Positions 9,241-16,047 of a DNA stretch of 22,792 nucleotides are shown piece after piece. The DNA is taken from NCBI GenBank assembly GCA_964504335.1, contig CAZDET010000071.1, positions 1-22,792 on the forward strand, in the 5' to 3' direction. This DNA is from CAZDET01 sp964504335. GTDB lineage: Bacteria > Bacteroidota > Bacteroidia > Chitinophagales > Saprospiraceae. The notes beneath the pieces were generated by a model. That model ran no database searches. It was not told where the DNA came from and saw only the letters and a program-made list of their open reading frames with translations. Positions within the stretch are counted from its first letter, which is position 1. Every line of letters starts with the position of its first letter. The position numbers and the translations under genes are program-made.

Positions 9241-9341
9241 GGTTCTCTGACAATTTTCGTGGTTATATCGACACAAATCCTCTGCCTTCAATTCTTTTCG
9301 GCCATCGGTTTTGTGTCGACCACAAAAATTGTCAGAGAAGG
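9241..9341. repeat. Interspersed palindromic repeat, copy B (full inverted repeat)
   Basis: Left arm 9241-9279 begins GGTTCTCTGACAATTTTCGT. Right arm 9307-9341 ends AAAATTGTCAGAGAAGG. The arms are inverted copies of each other over about 35 bp, apart from a few mismatches and a four-base TATA insertion in the left arm, around a 27-base centre. In RNA this would fold into a long hairpin. It fills most of the gap between the glucose dehydrogenase-like gene (stop at 9359) and the glucosidase start (9225). Related shorter copies lie at 3387-3421 and 18061-18090. There is no ORF inside and no evident target-site duplication. Confidence 0.75.
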
Positions 9342-9358
9342 TATTTTTTGTTGATGGT

Positions 9359-10192
9359 TTATCCATTGTCTTTGAAGCCCGGATACAGCGTCATACCGCC
9401 GTCGACGGTGATTGTTTCGCCGTGGATGTAATCGCTCATATCGGAGGATAGCCACACGGCCGTATCGGCGATATCGTCGGTGATCCCCACCCGGCCGTAG
9501 GGGATGAGCTTGAGCAATTTTTCTTCGGCTTCGGGCGTGTCCCAGGCCATGGTATTAATCGGCGTCTTAATGGCTCCCGGTGCAATACTATTGACGCGGA
9601 TGCGGTGCTCACCCAATTCCTGGGCAATGGATTTCATGAAGAGCATAACGCCTCCCTTGGACGCGGCGTAGTTGACGTGGCCGGCCCACGGGATGAGTTC
9701 ATGGACGGAGCTCATGCAGATGATTTTTCCCAAGGCTTTGCTAACCTCCGGGCGCGGGCCGCGGCGAATGAATTCACGGGCCGCTGCCTGGGCACAGAGA
9801 AACTGGCCGGTGAGGTTGACGGCAATCACGAAGTTCCAGTCATTCAGGCTCATATCTATAAAGCGGGCATCTTTTTGCAGGCCTGCATTATTGACGAGAA
9901 TATCGACGGTGCCGAAGGTGTCGACGGCCTTTTGAAACATGCCGTCTACCTGGTCCTTCTTGCTTACATCCGTCGGGTGAATCAGGGCCTCGCCGCCCGC
10001 TTCGCGAATCTCCGCGGCGGCTTCTTCTGCTCCCTGAGGATTGCCCACAAAATTAATAACCACATTGGCCCCTGCTTTACCCATGGCAATGGCACAGGCC
10101 TTGCCGATGCCGGAGCTGGCACCTGTGATGAGTGCCGTTTGGTTTTTCAGAGGGTGTTGCATATCGAAGATCATAGTCGGTAAGTTGTGCAT
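9359..10192 (-). CDS. Glucose 1-dehydrogenase-like short-chain dehydrogenase
   Basis: Predicted NAD(P)-dependent oxidation of glucose (or a related sugar) to the lactone. The 277-residue product (or 267 from an internal ATG at 10162) is a classical SDR: TGASSGIG (residues 23-30), NNAG (101-104), and catalytic Ser162, Tyr175 and Lys179 in MSSVHELIPW and YAASKGG. The strings SSVHE-IPW, PGAIKTPIN and DGGMTLYPGF closely resemble the Bacillus glucose 1-dehydrogenases, which supports the substrate. The start is uncertain: the first ATG abuts the VOC stop codon exactly, whereas the ATG at 10162 gives a more usual short SDR N-terminus. In some soil bacteria similar SDRs accompany stress genes, so general stress-type oxidoreductase is the alternative. 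Confidence 0.85.
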   Translation of the reverse strand: MHNLPTMIFDMQHPLKNQTALITGASSGIGKACAIAMGKAGANVVINFVGNPQGAEEAAAEIREAGGEALIHPTDVSKKDQVDGMFQKAVDTFGTVDILVNNAGLQKDARFIDMSLNDWNFVIAVNLTGQFLCAQAAAREFIRRGPRPEVSKALGKIICMSSVHELIPWAGHVNYAASKGGVMLFMKSIAQELGEHRIRVNSIAPGAIKTPINTMAWDTPEAEEKLLKLIPYGRVGITDDIADTAVWLSSDMSDYIHGETITVDGGMTLYPGFKDNG

Positions 10193-11242
10193 TTATTGTG
10201 CGGATCGAACCAGGACGGCATGCCCGTCGGGATCGCGCACAAGAAAGGAAGGATGATTTTGAAAAGTGAAAATATCCGTTGAAATAAAGGTGTACAATTC
10301 CTGTTGTAGCTGGGCATAGGTCGCCTCAATGTCGGGAACGACCACGGTCGTGTGCCAATGCCACAGGTCGGTAGGCCGGCTATCGGCTGGGTAGGGCCGT
10401 CCGCCTGGAGGGGCCAGGTATTCCAGAAATTCCACGCCAATCCCTTCCTGAGCCGTGAGGCCGTTGATGAGGAGATGCGCTCCGAATACCTGATTGAGGC
10501 GTTCCTGCTCTGGTCCATAGTTTTCACTATTGCCGGCTCGCCTTAATCCGAGTACCGTTTCGTAGAAGGCTGCCGACTGATCGGTATCGGAAATGCCGAT
10601 GGCGGTATGGTCGATACCCAGGAACAAATCCGAATTTTCCTCTTGCCAGCGCGGATTTCCCTTGCCTTCCGGAAAGTAAATCAATTCGAGGTTGTGGCCG
10701 TCCGGATCGCGGAAGTAAAAGGCACTGATGCCCGCTGCCGCCGGCAGGTAATCGGGTAGGGTCTGTGGAGCGGTCGAAACGTGCTGTACTTTATAGGATC
10801 GCAATCGCTCGTAAGCAGCATCCATATCGCTCACCACGATGGCGATGTGCTGAAACCAGCGGTCGTTGCTGCGCGAATCGGCAGGAATGGGACGATGCTG
10901 ATTTTCGTTTTCGAATTCGAGGAGTTCGATTTGTTCCTGCCCGAGCTGCAGAAGAGCATAGCGCGCCGACAAATCGGCATCCCGCAATCCGGTGAGTTGT
11001 TGTACTTCCTTGCTCGGTAATTCGCCGCTGGCGATGCGTTCGAAGGTAAGTACTTCCTCGTAAAAGGGCAGGATAGCATCCAAATCCGATACGGTAATGC
11101 TAACCCTGGGAACCGCCTGGGCCGTTTGGCCGCTGGCTGCGCTCCATCCAAGAATCAATAGTAAGATCGGGGTTAACGCTTTCAATGTCAGAGAGCGGGT
11201 GCCCGTTCGTCCGAGTCCGGCTCCAATCACGCGAAGGCTCAT
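10193..11242 (-). CDS. Secreted two-domain VOC (glyoxalase/dioxygenase fold) protein
   Basis: A 349-residue protein with two vicinal-oxygen-chelate halves, about residues 45-195 and 200-349. Each ends with the pattern FRDPDGHNLELIYFP or VRDPDGHAVLVRS. Histidines in WFQHIAIVVSD, GIDHTAIGISD and WHWHTTVVVPD are candidate metal ligands. A hydrophobic stretch ALTPILLLILGW followed by SAASGQ is a signal peptide, so the protein is probably periplasmic or outside. The first 18 residues (MSLRVIGAGLGRTGTRSL) are odd: they look like the start of a sulfotransferase-family P-loop protein. A TTG at 11185 would give a standard short signal peptide (LKALTPILL) and may be the true start. It lies 16 bp after the GMC stop. 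The reaction is unknown. Confidence 0.8.
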   Translation of the reverse strand: MSLRVIGAGLGRTGTRSLTLKALTPILLLILGWSAASGQTAQAVPRVSITVSDLDAILPFYEEVLTFERIASGELPSKEVQQLTGLRDADLSARYALLQLGQEQIELLEFENENQHRPIPADSRSNDRWFQHIAIVVSDMDAAYERLRSYKVQHVSTAPQTLPDYLPAAAGISAFYFRDPDGHNLELIYFPEGKGNPRWQEENSDLFLGIDHTAIGISDTDQSAAFYETVLGLRRAGNSENYGPEQERLNQVFGAHLLINGLTAQEGIGVEFLEYLAPPGGRPYPADSRPTDLWHWHTTVVVPDIEATYAQLQQELYTFISTDIFTFQNHPSFLVRDPDGHAVLVRSAQ

Positions 11243-11258
11243 GTAGTTGGTTTTTGAG

Positions 11259-12794
11259 TTACAGCACTTCTTGCTGAAGGTAATCGCCCACGCGCAGTGC
11301 CTGGGCCATAATGGTCAGTCCGGGGTTCACGGCAGAGCTGGATGGGAAAAAGCTACCGTCTACCACAAACAAGTTGCGGATTTCGTGGCTGCGGCAGAAG
11401 GGATCCAAAACCGATGTCTTGGGGTCCGTTCCGAAGCGAACCGTCCCACACTGGTGGGCAGTGCCGGCCACGGGGATTTTTTTCCCTAAGTAGAGGTTGT
11501 TGGGCAGTAGATGCGTCATGCACCCCACGTGCTCCAGCATCCATCGCAGCTTTTTTTCCAGGCGCTTGTGGCTCTCGATATTGTTTTCAGTGTAGTGCAA
11601 CTGAATATTTCCCTGATTATCGACCATAACGCGGTTGTTGGGGTCGGGCAGGTCTTCGGAAGTCATCCAAAAGTCCAGGGAGTGCTTGGCGACGAAATCC
11701 AGGGCCAGGCCCGGTGCAAAGGAAGGCGCATCTTCCTTATACATCAAGGCATCGGATTTTCCGAGCATCTGAATATGGCCGAGGGGAAACTCAAAATCAT
11801 CGCTGCCGAAATAGTAGTCGTTTAGGCCAAGGGTTTTCCCAAACAACGTGGGGTTGGGCTTGCGCGAAATGGCGAGCAGCGCGGAGTTGTTGTGGGCCAT
11901 GTAATTTCTTCCCACCTGATCGGAGCCATTGGACAATCCGTTGGGGTGCTTATCGTTGGCCGACCGGAGCAGGAGCGCGGCCGAATTGATCGCGCCGCAG
12001 GCCACCACTACGATATCGGCGGAAAGGGTAAACGCATTTCCGTTTTGCTGCACGCGGACGCCGGTGATCTCGTTGCCGCGTTCGTTGGTTTCCAGCCGTT
12101 CGACGTAGCTGTTGGTCATCATCGTCACGTTCTCGTGGGCCAGGGCCGGCTTCACGCCTACGACGTGTGCATCCGCCTTCGCCTCGGAGGGGTCGGGAAA
12201 GCCGTCGAAGCGATCGAGTACCGGAGGGGCTGCGCCGGTGCTGGGGTCTTCCATGCGCACTCCGATCGGGAGCGGAAAAGGATTTAAGCCCAGTTCGCGC
12301 ATGTCGTCGAATAGTTCCTGGATGCGTTCCTCATGTGGCAGCGGGCCGTGGGCATAAGGAGCACTGGCGGGGGGCTCGGTTGGGTCGGTGCCGCGTTCTC
12401 CGTGCACGTGGTAAAGTTGCTCGGCCTGCGTGTAGTAGGGCTCGAGGTCCTGGTAGCTGATCGGCCAGGCCGGGGAAACCCCTCCATGGTGCTGAAGCTC
12501 GCCGAAATCGCGCTCGCGCAGGCGCAGCAGAGCCGAACCGTAGACCTTGGTATTACCACCCACGCAATAGTGAATGCCGGGGTGAAAGGCTTTGCCGTTC
12601 TTATCCGTCCAGGTTTCTTTTGCTTTGTATTTGGCATCGAGAAACACCGCCTGGGTACTCCAGTTGTCGCGTTCTTTGGGGATATAGTCGCCCCGCTCGA
12701 GGAGGAGAATGCGCTTGCCGCTGGGGGCCAGCTTCTGGGCGAGGGTACCGCCACCGGCACCGGTGCCGATGATGATCATATCGTAGTGTGTCAT
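11259..12794 (-). CDS. GMC family FAD-dependent oxidoreductase
   Basis: A 511-residue flavoprotein oxidising an alcohol or sugar hydroxyl. It starts with the Rossmann FAD motif IIIGTGAGGG (residues 7-16), followed by the acidic ribose-binding end LLLERGD. The GMC signature is seen as HYCVGGNTKVYGSALLRLRE. The C-terminal substrate domain has GTAHQCGTVRFG with catalytic His447, and SAVNPGLTIMAQALRVGD with Asn490 as the His/Asn pair. No Tat or Sec signal is visible, so it is probably cytoplasmic, unlike the membrane GMC dehydrogenases. It sits between an outer-membrane barrel gene and the VOC gene on one strand. Glucose/sugar or polyol dehydrogenase is the likely activity; pyranose or choline types cannot be excluded. 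Confidence 0.88.
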   Translation of the reverse strand: MTHYDMIIIGTGAGGGTLAQKLAPSGKRILLLERGDYIPKERDNWSTQAVFLDAKYKAKETWTDKNGKAFHPGIHYCVGGNTKVYGSALLRLRERDFGELQHHGGVSPAWPISYQDLEPYYTQAEQLYHVHGERGTDPTEPPASAPYAHGPLPHEERIQELFDDMRELGLNPFPLPIGVRMEDPSTGAAPPVLDRFDGFPDPSEAKADAHVVGVKPALAHENVTMMTNSYVERLETNERGNEITGVRVQQNGNAFTLSADIVVVACGAINSAALLLRSANDKHPNGLSNGSDQVGRNYMAHNNSALLAISRKPNPTLFGKTLGLNDYYFGSDDFEFPLGHIQMLGKSDALMYKEDAPSFAPGLALDFVAKHSLDFWMTSEDLPDPNNRVMVDNQGNIQLHYTENNIESHKRLEKKLRWMLEHVGCMTHLLPNNLYLGKKIPVAGTAHQCGTVRFGTDPKTSVLDPFCRSHEIRNLFVVDGSFFPSSSAVNPGLTIMAQALRVGDYLQQEVL

Positions 12795-12821
12795 AAATCA
12801 ATTGGTTTCTGCAATCAAAAT

Positions 12822-13367
12822 TTATTCGTGTCCACCCATTTTAAAGCCCTTTCCGAAGGTCATAAGGACTCCGGTAGACAGCGTATGCTGTGACAATTCG
12901 CTGATGAGGTAATCGTACTCTGCGAATAGAATCCAGCGGGAATTAAGCTGATAGTGAAGGCCCGCACCAACGTTCCACCCCCACTCGGTCAGGGTTTTTG
13001 ATTCTTCCAGAACATCGTCCTCGAATACTTCCTCGCGTTCCCGACTGAAGTTAAGCCCAGTGAGCGGATAAAAGGCCAGGTTTTCCACCAGTTCGAAGAG
13101 AAAATGCCCGTTGAAATTGAATTCGAGCAACTCGCGTTCTTCGGTGGCGTGGTCGCCGCGTTCGGTGACGGTTGGAAAGTAGGTGAGTTCCGGTCCAAAA
13201 CAGATGCGGTGGTTGCTGGAATTGAGGTAGGCCCGTACGTTGACGCCGACCTGGTCGATATCGGTGCCATAGGCAGCGGCAGCTCCCGCGCTGATGGTCG
13301 ATTGGGCGCTGGTCCATAAGGGGATGATCAACAGAAGAAGGCTACCCCACATTCCGACTTTATTCAT
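12822..13367 (-). CDS. Small outer-membrane beta-barrel protein
   Basis: A 181-residue product with a clear Sec signal peptide (MNKVGMWGSLLLLIIPLWTS, then AQS cleavage region). Alternating hydrophobic/polar strands follow (VGVNVRAYL, HRICFGPELTYFP, LLEFNFNGHFLFEL, WGWNVGAGLHYQL, WILFAEYDYLIS), as in eight-stranded OmpA/OmpW-like barrels of Bacteroidota. The C-terminus (KGFKMGGHE) does not end in the usual aromatic residue, which is atypical. It is 27 bp from the GMC gene and 39 bp from the upstream SDR, both on the same strand, so probably co-transcribed. A structural or small-solute pore role is possible; no specific function can be assigned. Confidence 0.72.
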   Translation of the reverse strand: MNKVGMWGSLLLLIIPLWTSAQSTISAGAAAAYGTDIDQVGVNVRAYLNSSNHRICFGPELTYFPTVTERGDHATEERELLEFNFNGHFLFELVENLAFYPLTGLNFSREREEVFEDDVLEESKTLTEWGWNVGAGLHYQLNSRWILFAEYDYLISELSQHTLSTGVLMTFGKGFKMGGHE

Positions 13368-13406
13368 AATTGGATACGTATTTATTAGATGTAGACAGAT
13401 GATCGG

Positions 13407-14099
13407 CTAGGAATTACCGTATACCTTGAACACCGTCTGGCGCAATTGCCGGCCCGCGTTCGAAGTGAGGAAAGCGATAGCATCGGCAATGTCCTGCGGA
13501 GTGACCCACTTGGAAAAATCGGCATCCGGCATCGCCTTTCGGGTACCCGGCGTATCGATGGTGCTGGGAGCAATTACGGTGGACGTGACGGCGGTATCCT
13601 CGAAGGTGGCATTGATCAAATCGGACAAGTACACCAGCATCGATTTGGATATACCGTAGGCCGCAACCTCCGTTCCGAAACGGGCATCGAGCCCGGGTTT
13701 GGAGCCGATGAGGACGAATTGGCCCCGGTTTTGCGCCTTGAAGTGTTCCAACAGGGGCTTGATCACGTGCCAGGCCGTCAGGAAATTCAAGCGAAACATC
13801 TTTTCCAGATCGCCCGTGGTCGTTTCGAAAAGGTTGCCGGGTGCAAAACCTCCAACAATCATCACCACCAGGTCAATTGTACCCTGTTCAGCAATTAGCC
13901 GCTCAACGTACTCGGCTGTCGCCTGTTCATTGGTCAAATCGACCGCTTGACTGGAAAGGTGAGGAGAGGTAATAAAACCCGGATCATCGTGCGGACCAAG
14001 TGTTGCGTACACCTGGTAGCCTTGATCAAGAAGTTGCTGCGTGACGGCGCGGCCAAGATTGCCGGCGGCGCCTGTAATGATTCCGATAGGTTGACTCAT
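13407..14099 (-). CDS. Short-chain dehydrogenase/reductase
   Basis: A 230-residue NAD(P)-dependent oxidoreductase. The dinucleotide loop is TGAAGNLG (residues 9-16), a variant of TGxxxGxG with Asn instead of the usual central Gly, seen in some atypical SDRs. The active-site residues are Ser133 (LIGSKPG), Tyr148 and Lys152 (YGISK). The normal NNAG motif is replaced by VGGFAPG, as in dihydropteridine reductase-like SDRs. The start ATG at 14099 places TGAAGN at the usual distance; the in-frame extension to 14144 adds an unlikely leader and overlaps the predicted transcription start. It is the first gene of the minus-strand cluster and has its own candidate promoter. The substrate is unknown. Confidence 0.83.
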   Translation of the reverse strand: MSQPIGIITGAAGNLGRAVTQQLLDQGYQVYATLGPHDDPGFITSPHLSSQAVDLTNEQATAEYVERLIAEQGTIDLVVMIVGGFAPGNLFETTTGDLEKMFRLNFLTAWHVIKPLLEHFKAQNRGQFVLIGSKPGLDARFGTEVAAYGISKSMLVYLSDLINATFEDTAVTSTVIAPSTIDTPGTRKAMPDADFSKWVTPQDIADAIAFLTSNAGRQLRQTVFKVYGNS

Positions 14100-14146
14100 G
14101 GAGGTAGTAATCAGTGGAATGGTGTGTGTTTGGATAATTGACACTT

Positions 14147-14154
14147 CAAAATTA
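14147..14154 (-). promoter_or_regulatory. Candidate -7 element for the minus-strand cluster
   Basis: On the minus strand this reads TAATTTTG, an exact fit to the Bacteroidota -7 consensus TAnnTTTG. It predicts a transcription start near 14141 and a leader of about 40 bases before the SDR ATG. No TTTG-like -33 element is found at the normal distance; a 16-bp dyad lies just upstream instead. Confidence 0.45.
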
Positions 14155-14175
14155 GGGAGATATGCAATGCAACGC

Positions 14176-14191
14176 TGTTACCGGGGTAACA
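14176..14191. promoter_or_regulatory. 16-bp dyad, candidate Crp/Fnr binding site
   Basis: TGTTACCGGGGTAACA: perfect 7-bp arms TGTTACC and GGTAACA around GG. Its centre lies about 41-42 bp upstream of the start point predicted from the -7 element at 14147-14154, the class II activator position for Crp/Fnr proteins. A gene for such a protein is divergent at 14371. The dyad itself is seen directly; the regulator assignment is inferred. Confidence 0.45.
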
Positions 14192-14215
14192 ATGGAAGAT
14201 TCAGTGGCAGCGGTT

Positions 14216-14234
14216 TGTCCGAAAAATGTCCGAA
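14216..14234 (+). repeat. Paired TGTCCGAA direct repeats
   Basis: TGTCCGAA occurs at 14216-14223 and 14227-14234, 11 bp apart start to start, about one helical turn. It lies between the divergent SDR and Crp/Fnr genes, 137 bp upstream of the regulator start. It could be a tandem operator half-site or a chance repeat. Confidence 0.3.
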
Positions 14235-14370
14235 TTGAGACCTTCGACAGCAGATCGATTGAAGCATCTATATTGTGGACGATTTGGGGGGGTGCGGGAA
14301 TACGAATGGGGTGAAATACCCTGATTTTAGTATCTTGAGATAGTACACCGAGGAAACTAATCTACTTCCG

Positions 14371-15078
14371 ATGGGAAAAGACATTTGGTGTTTAGAAAAC
14401 ATGGACTTCTACGAAATTCTTTGTCCGTACAAATTAGAGGACCATATCAACAAAAATCCCTCTAATGTCTACAAGAAGAACGAATTCCTCTTCATGGAGG
14501 ATGATGTGGCGAAAGACATCTATCTGATTGATAATGGTAAGGTGAAAGTGGGCTACTACGACGAACGAGGAAACGAGTCCATCACCGCGTATTTGGGTAA
14601 AGGAGAAATCCTGGGAGAAATGGCGCTGCTCGGAGATACTTACCACCGTACATTCGCACAGGTGATGGAAAGCGGCACCCAGGTTTGTAAAATTAGTGTC
14701 AATAAAGCCCGTGAACTCACGCGCGATTACGTCCCCTTTGCCATGGAAATGAACCGCCGCATTAGCGGGCGCATTCTGAAATTGCAGCGCCGAATTGAGA
14801 TACTGCTGCGCAAGAGCGTCCGAACCCGCCTGATGGAATTCCTGAAAGATTTGGCGGTAGACCACGGCCGCAAACGCGACGGCGGCTTCTGGATTTCCCA
14901 CTCGCTGACGCAGACGGACATCGCCAACTTGATCGGCACTTCTCGCAAGTCGGCTTCCCTAAATTTGAATGAGTTGGAAGATGAACAACTCATCGAATTT
15001 AGTAAGAAGCACATTTTTATTCACGACATGGACAAATTCGATCGGGCGCTTTCCGAATCTGAAAGTATCTATGTGTAG
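14371..15078 (+). CDS. Crp/Fnr family transcriptional regulator
   Basis: A 235-residue regulator (or 225 from the second ATG at 14401). The N-terminal cyclic-nucleotide-binding-like beta-roll is recognised by IYLIDNGKVKVGYYDERGNE and YLGKGEILGEMALLGD. The typical cAMP-contact Arg-Ser pair of E. coli CRP is not conserved in an obvious form (GDTYHRTFAQ), so cAMP binding is uncertain. A long dimerisation helix precedes a winged HTH with LTQTDIANLIGTSRKSASLNLNELE (helix-turn-helix near residues 178-202). No Fnr-type cysteine cluster is visible. It is divergent from the minus-strand oxidoreductase/glycosidase cluster and 22 bp upstream of an LRR gene on the same strand, probably one transcript. 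It may control both directions. Confidence 0.88.
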   Translation: MGKDIWCLENMDFYEILCPYKLEDHINKNPSNVYKKNEFLFMEDDVAKDIYLIDNGKVKVGYYDERGNESITAYLGKGEILGEMALLGDTYHRTFAQVMESGTQVCKISVNKARELTRDYVPFAMEMNRRISGRILKLQRRIEILLRKSVRTRLMEFLKDLAVDHGRKRDGGFWISHSLTQTDIANLIGTSRKSASLNLNELEDEQLIEFSKKHIFIHDMDKFDRALSESESIYV

Positions 15079-15100
15079 AAAAGTGGCACAAGCTCTACCT

Positions 15101-15946
15101 ATGAATGCCAAATTGCAAGCAGCGAAGGAGCGCATTCAACGTGCGAAAGAATCTCAATCACTCACGCTTGATCTATCTTCTCTGCAACTGACGGAACTGC
15201 CCGACGCCGCAGCTGAATTGCCGTGGCTGGAGCGGCTGTTCCTGGGCGAAAACCACTTACAGCAATTGCCGGAATGGCTCTGGGACTTGAAATATTTGCG
15301 GGAATTATATCTTGGAGAAAATGAATTAACGATCCTTCCGGAGCAGGTAGGGCAGTTGAAAAACCTGACCCGGCTGATTCTTCCCAAAAACAAATTGACC
15401 GCTCTGCCGGAAACGATCGGAAATCTTCACCATCTCGAGCGGCTAAGCCTGCGCCACAATTCGATCGAGGTGCTTCCGGAAAGCATTGGCGAATTGTCGA
15501 ATTTGCGTTTCCTCATGTTGCGGTTTAATAAGCTGGAAAAGCTGCCGGCGAATGTCAGCCGCCTGAAAAACTTACGCGAATTGTACTTGACGGCCAACCA
15601 GTTGCACCACCTGGACGAAGGCCTTTGGCAACTTCCGGAATTGACCGAACTGAGCCTGGCTGGTAATCCGATAGGCGTTCTGCCAACACAAATCGGCCGC
15701 CTGCATCAACTGAAGCGGCTGTTTTTGAATGTCTGTAATTTGGCAGCCCTCCCCGAGGAGCTCACCCATTTACCACAGCTCGAGTGGCTTTACCTAAAAG
15801 ACAATCAAATCGCAGCACTACCGGATGGATTCGAGCGGCTCGCGCATTTAACAAAACTCGATATCCGAAATAATCCGCTCACTAATCTCGAATCAACCCT
15901 GGCAAAAATGGATCCACCGCCGGTGCTGGTGGAAGTGGAGTATTAG
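15101..15946 (+). CDS. Leucine-rich repeat protein
   Basis: A 281-residue protein without signal peptide. After a charged N-terminal helix (residues 1-20) come eleven tandem 23-residue LRRs of the pattern LxxLxxLxLxxNxLxxLPxxI, for example LRELYLGENELTILPEQVGQ, ending with DIRNNPLTNLES. This is the bacterial short-LRR type often found in Bacteroidota; the curved solenoid is a protein-binding scaffold. No Roc/COR GTPase or kinase domain follows. One repeat is degenerate (NVCNLAALPEE, Cys in place of Asn). The ATG at 15101 is chosen; an upstream ATG at 15071 would overlap the regulator stop. Partner unknown; co-transcription with the Crp/Fnr gene suggests a link to its response. Confidence 0.85.
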   Translation: MNAKLQAAKERIQRAKESQSLTLDLSSLQLTELPDAAAELPWLERLFLGENHLQQLPEWLWDLKYLRELYLGENELTILPEQVGQLKNLTRLILPKNKLTALPETIGNLHHLERLSLRHNSIEVLPESIGELSNLRFLMLRFNKLEKLPANVSRLKNLRELYLTANQLHHLDEGLWQLPELTELSLAGNPIGVLPTQIGRLHQLKRLFLNVCNLAALPEELTHLPQLEWLYLKDNQIAALPDGFERLAHLTKLDIRNNPLTNLESTLAKMDPPPVLVEVEY

Positions 15947-16047
15947 TCATTTGGTACTTTGGTCTTTTAGGGGCAAGTTGAAAACTTGACGGGCCAAATG
16001 TCTTTCCCGAACAATGAGCAGGCAAATGAACTGAAGTACTAACCAAG

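Noticed and set aside
8653..9354. 233-codon plus-strand frame over the glucosidase 5' end and the inverted repeat
   Set aside because: Mostly antisense to the glucosidase and runs through the palindromic repeat; no domain recognised.
15974..15988. Stem-loop CAAGTT-GAA-AACTTG between convergent LRR and subtilase genes
   Set aside because: Only six pairs with no adjacent T tract on either strand; too weak to call a terminator.
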